Shown one piece after another: positions 29,901-38,100 of a stretch of 64,000 nucleotides of DNA (position 1 is the stretch's first letter; every line of letters begins with the position of its first letter). This DNA is from Nodosilinea sp. P-1105 (GTDB taxonomy: Bacteria > Cyanobacteriota > Cyanobacteriia > Phormidesmidales > Phormidesmidaceae). Both the position numbers and the translations under genes were made by a program. The notes below the pieces were generated by a model. That model was not told the origin of the DNA, made no database searches, and saw nothing but the letters and a program-made list of their open reading frames with translations. Location of the stretch: positions 1-64,000 of the forward strand of contig NZ_SMDQ01000024.1 of assembly GCF_012911975.1 (NCBI RefSeq), written 5' to 3'.

Positions 29901-31707
29901 TGATCAGTTTCGAGTTAACTTGCCCCATCCCAATGACGGGCAGGCGATGCGTACCTACACAGAGCATTATGACTACGACTCAGTTGGGAATTTTCTCGAT
30001 CTGATTCATGACGCGATGAATGGAAACTGGCATCGCAGCTATAGCTATAACGAACCCAGCCTAATTGAACCCAATCATCAGAGGAGCAATCGCCTCAGCC
30101 GCACCGAAATTGGCAATGGTATCTCTATTCCTGAACCCTATACCTATGATGCCCACGGCAATATGACGACCATGCCCCATCTACCCCTGATGCGGTGGGA
30201 TTATCGCGATCAGCTCCAGGCCACGGCGCGGCAGGTGGTGAATGAGGGAACGCCGGAAACGACGTACTACGTCTATGATGCCGCTGGTGAGCGGGTTCGG
30301 AAAGTCACGGAACGACAAAACGGTACGCGCAAAAATGAGCGCATTTATCTGGGTGGGTTTGAGATTTTTCGAGCCTATGATGGCAGCGGCAACAGTGTAA
30401 CGCTGGAGCGGGAAACGCTGCATGTTATGGATGACCAGCAGCGGATTGCGTTGGTGGAAACCAGGACTTTTGGCAGTGACAATTCACCGGGACAATTGAT
30501 TCGGTTTCAGGTGGGCAATCATTTGGGGTCTGCTGCTTTAGAAGTGGATGGAATTGGGGAGATCATTTCCTATGAGGAGTTTTATCCCTATGGCTGTACG
30601 TCGTATGAAGCCGTGGGGAGCCAGACAGAAACGCCAAAGCGATATCGGTTTACAGGGAAGGAACGGGATGAGGAGAGTGGGTTGAATTATCATGGGGCGC
30701 GGTATTATGCGCTGTGGTTGGGGAGGTGGACGAGTTGTGATCCTATAAGTATTTCGGATGGACCAAATCGATATACTTACACACGAGGAAATCCTGTTAA
30801 GTTTACCGATCTCGATGGACAGCAGGCAGGTAATGCTGGTGAATTCTTAGGTTTTGAACGTGTTGGCGATTTACTTTTTGCTAGATATAGGGCAAAGGAG
30901 GGAACTTGGATCTCTGCTTCCCTAGCAGAGTTTGGATATAACGAGTGGTTTGGACCAGATGTAGCCTATGGAGCATATCTAGATATTGTCTTTGATCCAC
31001 ATCTGGGTGAGCTACTTCCTGACCCTGACTTTATTCATCCTGGACAGGAATACATATTTCCAGTGGAAAGAGTTGTATATGAGGACAAACTTGAGTTCAA
31101 AGACGAGTATATAGTCCCTGAACCTCAGACAGGATCACATGTGCCAAGCCGACAACAGTGGTTAAACAGTAGGTCTGACGAGTATGCTGACCAATTCCAG
31201 GAAGCTCTTAGAGAGCTTAACATGCCAAGGGTTGAAGACTTAAGGACTCGGGCAAGAGAAGCAGAAAAAATTGAGCGCAGAAGACTCACAAGTCAGGCTG
31301 ATCAGATAGAACGCCAAATTGAGATGCGAGTAAGCAACTTTGAAGATTTTTCAAGGAGACTGGAGAGAAACTGGAATGATTTCTGGAGAGCTGCATATTC
31401 GACTAGCCCTGAGTTGGCTCGAGATATGCTAGATATTCTAGAGAATAAAGGGGAATTGCAACTATATCTTCACTTACATCGTGAACTGAATACAATTTTC
31501 CGACTGAATCCTAACCTTAGGGGGGATGAGATAAGAACAACTTACTTGGCAGCACCTAGATACTTACAAACACTTTATCCCAGGTCGCGTGATCAAAGTA
31601 AATTTCAGACATTTGCTGGATACCAACTCCACCATCTTTTAATGCCACACAAGGTAAATAATGATTCTCAAGAGGATGAAAAACTACTCATGCCCATACC
31701 TTTGTAA
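23905..31707 (+). CDS. Tc toxin TcB-TcC fusion, intact, 2600 aa
   Basis: This is the complete cocoon and toxin subunit of assembly B. The order is: SpvB domain at about residues 25-370 (PKGGGAIKGMGEKFAAN), FG-GAP-like propeller repeats (DLAGDGQPDLVV, DLDGDGHADVL), TcB middle domains to about 1250, and RHS shell repeats (YDAKGQRVLIEYGNQ) to about 2280. The core ends in RFTGKERDEESGLNYHG and LGRWTSCDP, where TcC proteins self-cleave. The last ~310 residues are a different, AT-rich tip with a charged helical stretch. It ends near YQLHHLLMPHK (about residue 2572), which recalls HH motifs of HNH/ENDO VII-type nuclease toxins. The ATG has a modest AGGTAG upstream. It is homologous to the split gene at 744-9191, but the tips are unrelated. 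Confidence 0.93.
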   Translation: MLESSNQVENNASGKSNSQAVQQGSLPSLNLPKGGGAIKGMGEKFAANPVTGTGSMSVPIATSPGRSGFGPQLSLSYDSGAGNGPFGFGWSLSLPSITRKTDKGLPRYDDATESDVFILSGAEDLVPVLVRDNQGKWVPESLPDRTVNGMTYAVKRYRPRMEGLFARIERWTNVADASDVHWRSISQDNILTLYGKDENSRIADPEDRRRIFSWLICETRDDKGNGVLYHYKKEDGVGVNLSLAHERNRGDRTDPRRSANRYLKHIYYGNRTPLLDDTGQRPHFLNGDEIDTGDWMFEVVFDYGEHAADAPTPGDSGDWDYREDPFSTYRSGFEVRTTRLCQRVLMFHHIPDLPDGTPDGTVGYEGLVRSTDFTYAYEQNPDDGRIPIYSLLLAVSQSGYKRQGDGYGKRSLPPVEFEYSQPVVQDVVEEVDPVSVENSPVGLDGAIYQWTDLHGEGIPGILTEQAGGWFYKRNLSPINERRENGTVRTEAKFAPLELVALKPNLALAGGAQFMDLAGDGQPDLVVMDGPMPGLYEHDGQEGWQPFRPFISRLNRDMSDPNLKLVDLDGDGHADVLITEQDTLVWHPALAEAGFGAAQRVAQALDEEQGPRLVFADGIQSIYLADLSGDGLTDLVRIRNGEVCYWPNLGYGRFGAKVTMDNAPYFDNPDQFDQQRLRLADIDGTGTTDIIYLHRDGVRLYFNQSGNSWSAAEPLQVFPDIDNVVSIVPTDLLGNGTACLVWSSPLLGDAGRQMRYVSLMGEQKPHLLIKTRNNLGAETVVHYAPSTKFYLQDKRDGNPWITRLPFPVHVVERVETYDHISRNRFVTRYAYHHGYFDGEEREFRGFGMVEQWDTEEFSALVGNGVSPAATNIDAASHVPPVHTKTWFHTGFYLDRAHISRQFEAEYYREPGLSDEDFQALLLPDTTLPAGLTLEEEREACRALKGMMLRQEVYADDAPPGSSDAMIQRAQTPYTVVEQDFTIRPLQPRADHHHGVFFAHPRETITYHYERNPSDPRIQHAMTLEVDDYGNVLKDVAIGYGRRQPDPDLPLDSDRLQQTQRWVTYAEHRFTNAIESAAHYRTPLPCETRTYELTGFSPTEAADRFQFSDFVQPGSDNPEVLIPIFDSELNYEESPTSGRQRRSIAQVRSLYRPNDFGAAQNNPLSLLPLGQLESLALPGESYQLAFTPGLIAQVFQRSQPGQPSENLLPNPAEVLGGPGADQGGYVDLDGDDRWWMPSGRLFYSPHSDHPPAQELAYAQQHFFLPHRNRDPFGAESFITYDDYDLLVWETRDPLDNRVTVGERDADENLTTTGNDYRVLQPWLLMDANRNRAAVAFDALGLVVGTAVMGKPEETLGDSLTDFEPDLDESVMLDHLEHPLGDPHAILQRATTRLVYDLFAYRRTKDDDAHPEPVVVYTLARETHAADLNPGEQSKIQHSFAYSDGFEREIQVKVQAEPGPLDLDDADAPIADPRWVGSGWTIFNNKEKPVRQYEPFFSDTHRFEFARVVGVSPILFYDPMERVVATLHPNHTYEKVVFDPWHQVTWDVSDTVTSDPRTDGDIGGYVRAYFVTQPDSWQTWYAQRQDGALGQLEQVAATKASAHADTPTTAYLDSLGRPFLTLAHNGWDAEGMPELYPTRVELDVEGNPRTVRDAFVQTNDGQGRIVMHYAYNLLGPGDSEEEAGANRIYQSSMEAGERWMLTDVAGNPIRAWDSRGHTFRTEYDRLRRPLRSFVTGADPANPTQEWLTERLVYGEQHPENVQRNLRGQLYLHLDPAGAVSVESVDFKGNPLEILRRLAQNYKQGVEWRAIDAGLPTDAAERFDLDRLDAALAPSLEADRFISRTTYDALNRPVRLQTPDNSIILPTYNEANLLERMAVQLRGAEEVTAFVSNIDYDAKGQRVLIEYGNQTRTEYHYDPLTFRLTRLKTLRWSDLSQLQDLSYTSDPVGNITHIDDRAQQTLYFNNEVVTPSNDYTYDAIYRLITATGREHIGQVGQPHTTWDDQFRVNLPHPNDGQAMRTYTEHYDYDSVGNFLDLIHDAMNGNWHRSYSYNEPSLIEPNHQRSNRLSRTEIGNGISIPEPYTYDAHGNMTTMPHLPLMRWDYRDQLQATARQVVNEGTPETTYYVYDAAGERVRKVTERQNGTRKNERIYLGGFEIFRAYDGSGNSVTLERETLHVMDDQQRIALVETRTFGSDNSPGQLIRFQVGNHLGSAALEVDGIGEIISYEEFYPYGCTSYEAVGSQTETPKRYRFTGKERDEESGLNYHGARYYALWLGRWTSCDPISISDGPNRYTYTRGNPVKFTDLDGQQAGNAGEFLGFERVGDLLFARYRAKEGTWISASLAEFGYNEWFGPDVAYGAYLDIVFDPHLGELLPDPDFIHPGQEYIFPVERVVYEDKLEFKDEYIVPEPQTGSHVPSRQQWLNSRSDEYADQFQEALRELNMPRVEDLRTRAREAEKIERRRLTSQADQIERQIEMRVSNFEDFSRRLERNWNDFWRAAYSTSPELARDMLDILENKGELQLYLHLHRELNTIFRLNPNLRGDEIRTTYLAAPRYLQTLYPRSRDQSKFQTFAGYQLHHLLMPHKVNNDSQEDEKLLMPIPL

Positions 31708-32131
31708 GATATGGGCTTCCGATGAGCCTCCATCATTGTTTTAGTCACCCACTGGATAGCTAATTTGACCTTAATCTCCCAAAGCTTTATTTTATATGAC
31801 TTTCAGCTTGATCGAAAAGATGTTTGTTCAGCCTGAGTAACCAAAAGAGCGATTAAGGCCAAGACAAGCAAATACTTGGATTCGATTACCAAGAAAAAGA
31901 TAATGAATTTGTGATACGAGAATCGGACATTAATAATAAATTATATAGCAACTCCTAATAGAGTTGGGTATGGCATGAGTCCTTACAAATAGATCTTATA
32001 AATATCTGTTATATGTCTAACGCTAGTGAGAAAAAGCTGTATCGACTACTTTTATTGGCAATATCCATACATGTAAAAACAGGAAAATAGAGCAAAAAAT
32101 ATATCTGTCCTTAGCGATGGGGAGGCATAAA
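31708..32131. other. AT-rich intergenic region upstream of the split TcA genes
   Basis: This 424-bp stretch has no convincing gene. A small hairpin AACTC-CTAATA-GAGTT lies at 31950-31965. The GGGGAGG before the TcA start (32118-32124) is at its right end. A promoter is expected here but none can be called with confidence. Confidence 0.4.
32118..32124 (+). promoter_or_regulatory. Ribosome binding site fixing the TcA start at 32132
   Basis: The ATG at 32117 is part of ATGGGGAGGCATAAAATG. Its GGGGAGG sits seven bases before the second ATG at 32132, an ideal Shine-Dalgarno distance. The second ATG is therefore the better start and the first is probably not used. Confidence 0.7.
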
Positions 32132-35100
32132 ATGTATCAAGTCATTGAAAATATCACCTTTCTTTCAGTTGTTTTACTGATCGCACTGGCTGCTGCCGCC
32201 TATCTCTGGCGCTTCATCAGAGATTGTAGGCTCCAAGACGGTAGGCCAATCGATGAAGAACCAATCGATGAAGAGCCCGTCGAGGATCAGTCATTTATAG
32301 TACGGGGCCAGATTGTCAGCCATGAACTCCGGGGCTTACCTGGTCTGCGGATAGTTGCAGTAGACAAAAATATCGATGGCGATCGCCCCCTTGGTACAGG
32401 TACCACAGAAGATCGCGGGGTGTACGAGATTCGCTATCTTCCCCCTCACCTTACAAAAGCCAAGGAAAAACTGGATGTTCAGGTTCAAGTTTTTGGCGAT
32501 GGCAATACCCCAATCGCTGTTTCTGCGGTGCGTTATAACGCCAACCCAGAAGAAAATGACCTGAATATTGTGATTTCGGCAGACCAACTGCCACGACCGG
32601 CAGAATATCCTCGTCTGCTGGGTGAACTGGGCCCCCACCTCAATACCCAGAGCGAACCAGAACTGAAAAAACGACTGGCCACGCTCAGGGAAGACGACGA
32701 ACAACAAGACATTACCTATCTAGCCAACAAAACAGGTTGGGATGCCCGCATGGTTGCCATGACTTCCCTGGCCAGTCAGTTCAGCCAGACTAGCGGCATC
32801 GAGCCAGAATTTTATTACGCTCTCTTCCGCAGTGGGGTTCCAGCCAACGAGACGATCTTGAGTCAGATGGCACCGGAAACCGTGCAACAGGCCTGGGAAC
32901 GAGCCGTGGAGGCGAAAATTCTGCCTGAGGAACTGCGCCATCAGATTCCAGAAAATTTAGAGCGCTTCAAGGCGCACAGCATCAGTCGCCTATTAGACGA
33001 ACCCACACCGGTTGGAATTTCCAATTTCAAAGCACTGATTGAAAATACCCTGCCCGAGCCTAGTCAACAGCAGCAGTTTACCGAACTCTATTATCAACGA
33101 CGCGATAACCTGGAAGAATTTTGGACTGATGCCAAAGAAGAATTCGGCACAGAGGTAAGTGACCGATTAGAACTAGATGGCAAACTGGCCTTTCTAACCA
33201 TCAACAATGCGCCCCTAATTCAGCAACTGCACGCCCAAAATGGAGCCCTCCACACCCCCCTTGATTTAGTGCGCCAAGGACTTTACCAGGAATCCGCTTG
33301 GGAACCTCTATTAAGTGATGTATCCATTCCTGACGAAATTCCTGGAGAACAGCCAGCAGAACAAAAGACAAACTATGCTGCGGTAATGGCTCACCAGCTT
33401 CGGCTGAGTTACCCTACGGCTGTTGTATCTGAAATGGTCAAAGTCGATGATATTCCTCTGAATACGGAACCATCGATTAAACATCAGGTGACCCACTTTT
33501 TGGATGAAAATCAAGGCAAGTTTGAATTAGGACTTCATCCTGTCGAGCAATATCTCAACAAAAATGAAATCCAACTAGAGACACCAGTTCTAGCAGAAAT
33601 CAAAAAACTTCAGCGAGTCTACCAGATCAGCCCATCAGACGAGTCCATGGGCAAGTTGCTGGAACGAAAACTGAATTCTGCCTATGATGTGGTGCGCTAC
33701 GACGAGCAGGCTTTTATTCATGCCTTTAAGGACGAATTGGGCGGTGAAGCCGTGGCCAAACTGATCTACGCCAAGGCTCACCAAGTTCACCACACGGTTC
33801 TCAACGTCACCACATCCTATTTCCTTGAAAAGTCGGCTCTTCTCCCTTATGCCATCACCAATCTACCGGCCCTCAATGAAGTAGAAGAGAATGGCGCGAT
33901 CGCCACCTTCAGTAGCAACCAAGAGAGTGGTGTAATCGCAATGCCCACCCTGGAAAAAGTTTTTGGGGAAATGGACTATTGCGCCTGCGAACACTGCCGC
34001 TCCTGGCTCAGCCCGGCGGCCTATCTGGTTGACCTGTTGCAATTTATTGATCTGCGACGTTACAACAGCGCAGGCGAAGAATTACCACCAACCTATGACC
34101 AGGAAAATCCGGTGGATATGCTCCTTGACCGACGACCGGATATCCAGCACCTCCAACTCACCTGCGAGAACACCAACACAGTGCTGCCCTACATCGATCT
34201 GGTGAATGAAGTCCTGGAGCACTATGTGGTCAATAACTCTCTGGAAACCTTTACCGGCCACAATATCGAGGCGGGTATGACCACCGAAGAACTGCTGGCC
34301 AACCCACAGTTCGTCAATGATGCTGCCTATGTGGAGTTGCGCAACAACCTGTTCCCACCACCCTTGCCTTTTCATCAACCGCTAGAGGTTTTGCGGCGTC
34401 ACTTTGAGCATTTCGAGATGCCGCTCCACCAGGCTATGGAACGATTACGGCAAAACGACCATCTGGACAGCGATCGCGACAGCGACGATCCGGCCTACGA
34501 CTGGCAAGATATCTTGATGGAACGGTTACGACTCTCCCGCCTGGAATACCGCATTCTCACCGATAGCAGCGATAGCAGCCTACCGTTGGAAACGCTCTAT
34601 GGAGAAGAAGTCGGCATCCCCTTAGACCCATTCCTTGAGGAGTTATCCAGTGCCAAACACTACGCCCGACTGCTCAATCTCACCTATGACGAGTTGATTG
34701 AGATTATCCGCACGCAGTTCATCAATCCCCATACCCATTTACTTCCCAAGTTGGAGAAACTATTTGTCAGTTTTGCAACGCTTCAAGCCTTTTTTGACGG
34801 GTCTCTGGAAGAACCTGACTTTGGAGCCTTGTTGCCAATCAGTGACCTGGATGTAATTCAGTATGGAGGAAATCCGGAATGGTCGGATGAAGAGAACCTG
34901 GCCCAGGTCATTCAGTGGATTCGGGATCACGAGACCCAGATACGGGGGTTGATCGTTCTCTCTGCCCCTGCCAGCAGTGAAACGATCTGTAGCTTCGACA
35001 CGGTTAAGTTAGGCTATGCCTTACCCTTATCCGACAGCGACGACACCAAGCTGCAACCCATTGAATTCCTGAAGTTACTGCGTTTCGTTCGCCTGTGGCG

Positions 35101-38100
35101 CAAGCTGGGCTGGACTATCGAGCAGACCGATAAGGCGATCGCTGCGCTTTATCCAGCCGATCACTATCCTGATCCAGGGGAAGATTGGGATACAGCCAGG
35201 GAAAAGCTGGATGCCGGGTTCCAGACCTTGATCCTGCGGCTGGCCCATCTCCAAATAGTGATGGAACTGCTCAAGCTCGCACCCCAGCGCGACCTGCTGC
35301 CGCTGTTGGCTTGCTGGTCAACCATTGATACCCAGGGCTACCGCTCCCTGTACCGGCAAATGTTCCTCAATCCGACAATTCTCGGGTTGGACGATGTTTT
35401 CCAGGAGGATGGCTACGGCAACTACCTTGCAGAGAAGACAGAATACCAGCAACCTGGGGTCGAGCTTCCCAAGCTCTTAGCTCATGCCCAGGTGCTGCGC
35501 GCTGCTTTTAATCTTACTCAAGAAGAATTAGACCTGATCCTGCAGGAACTTGCCCAAGAAAAATTAGACCTGTTCTTGCAGGAACTTACTCAAGAAGAAT
35601 TAGACCTGATCCTGCAGGAACTTGCTCAAGAAGAATTAGACCTGATCCTGCAGGAACTTGGCTTTAATCCGAACATGGTGCTGGATCTGGCTAACGTTAG
35701 TGCCATCTTCCGCCACGGCTTTCTGGCGCGCAGGTTACATCTCAGCGTACGGGAGTTGTTGGCGCTGAAGGCGTTGTCGGGTTTGGATCCCTTCCTATCG
35801 TTGGACATTACCGAGCCAGAGGAGCCGCTGGGTTCGGTTCGCCCGGAGTCCATTCGCTTCATCGAATTGGTACAGCAAATCAAGGCCTCGCCGTTCAGGG
35901 TCAGCCAGTTGGTTTATTTCCTGCGGCATAACGACTGGAGCGGCAAATCATCCCCCTCCCGGAAGAGCGTGCTGGCCTTTGCCCGGATGCTGCGCAATGA
36001 CCTGCTGCGCATTGAGCGGGAGCATGGGATGAAAGACGATCCCGACGGAGAGATCGCCAGAACCAAGATGGTATTGGTTTATGGCTCTGAGGCCACCGAT
36101 GTCTTCTTTGGGTTACTGAATAACACCTCACCTTTCAGCGTTACCTATGACCATGGGCAACCGGCACTGGAGGACGATCTTCTCGCTGTCACGGAGCGTT
36201 TAACCTACGACGATTTCCAGAAACAGCTTTCCTTCCGGGGTATCATGACGACCGCCGAAAAAGTAGCCCTCGACGAAGCGTCCAGCGCTACCAACGATTT
36301 CCGCACGGCAGTACAGGCACTGTTCGATGCTGGACAGACAGCGTTCGCGGCATTCTTCGAACGCTATCCCGACTTGAAGGATCTCTACGAAAACTTTGCC
36401 GATTCCAACGACCCTCTGGAAGACAGGATGTCAGCCCTGCTGGCTGATTTCCTGCCCGATCTGCGAGCCAGGCTCAAGCGCCAGCAGGTGCGCCAGACGG
36501 TCAGCGCGCAGGTGAGCGCTGACTTAACCCAGGTGACACCGTTGCTGGAAAACGCTGCGCTCCTACACGCTGTGGATCAGCCGACCGACCCAGCCATTGA
36601 CGACTTCCTGGCGCTGGAGACGCAGGGTCTGTCCGCCGATATCTTCTTTGCCGATGACGTGATCGGCGACCCCGATCGGTCTAATCTTCTGGTAGCCGCA
36701 ATCAATTATCGGCAAGGCGGAACTACGCTACCGCTCAATCCGGCAGACGAAAATGCCTCCATCAGTGGTGTGTGGCGCGGGTTCCTGGAAGTACCCGACA
36801 ATGGCTTTTATAACTTCTACGTCAAAGCAGATGCTGGCTCAGATATTGCCCTGAAGTTGGATGGGCAGGCGGTGACCCTGGTGTTAACTGACGGTACCTG
36901 GCGGAACCAGGGCGCTATTGAATTGAAAGTCGGACGCCTGTATGCCCTGGAGTTGACGGCCAAGCAGGTAAAAGACCGACTGGTACTGCAATGGGAGCGC
37001 AAAGGTATGGGACGAGTGCCCATCCCGGCAGAACAGCTTTACCCGGCCATGCCACTCCAACGCTTTAGGGCGATGTACCTTCGCCTCCTGAAGGTACTGG
37101 CCATAGCGGATGCAGTGAACCTGTCCAGCGCCGAACTGGAACACTTTGCGGCCCATAGCGACTATGAAATCGATGGAAAAGGGTGGCTGAACGCCCTGCC
37201 TGTGGACCCATCGCCAGTTGAAGCAACGGGGCAGGCGCTTCTCGCCAATCTGGTCGCCCTGCTACAGTATCGAGCCCTCAAGGAAACCCTGAAAATCCGC
37301 GACGAGCGGCTATTAGAGGTGCTGCAGGACCCAGCGGCCACGGGTGAGGACGGCATGCCCCTACTGGAACGGGTCACCGGCTGGCAGGAAGCCGATCCCA
37401 TGGCTCTGTTGGAACACTTTGGTCTAGGGCTGCCGGAATTAGCTCATCTACAGCATTTCGCTCAGCTTCATGATGCCCTTGCCGTGGTCCAAACCCTTGG
37501 TATTGGTGCTGCCACCCTGCTCGAAGTAACCACCAATGAGCCCACCTCTGACCTGCTAAGAACCCTTCAAGGTGCATTGCGGGCCCGGTATAGCGACAGC
37601 GGTTTGCCCGTCTCGCGGAGCAATGACAGCGGTAGCCTGCCCGCCAAGCAACCCTTGGGCACGACCCGTGACTGGCTCAACCTCATCCAACCAATCAACG
37701 ACGAGTTGCGCAGCCTTCAGCGAGATGCCCTGGTGTCCTATGTGCTGCACCGAATGGGCCAAGAGGATGGGACCGAACACATTGATACACCAGACAAGCT
37801 GTTTGAATACTTTCTGATCGATGTGGAGATGGACCCCTGCATGAAGACCTCGCGCATTCGGCAGGCCCTTTCCAGTGTGCAGTTGTTCATTCAGCGTTGC
37901 CTGATGAATCTGGAACCGCAGGTTGCGTCTTCTTCGATCAACGCTAAACAATGGGAATGGATGAAGCGCTACCGGGTCTGGGAGGCCAACCGCAAGGTAT
38001 TTCTGTGGCCAGAGAACTGGCTAGAACCAGAATTACGGGATAACAAGTCTCCCTTCTTCAGAGATTTAGAGAGCGAACTACTGCAAGGAGACATCACTGA

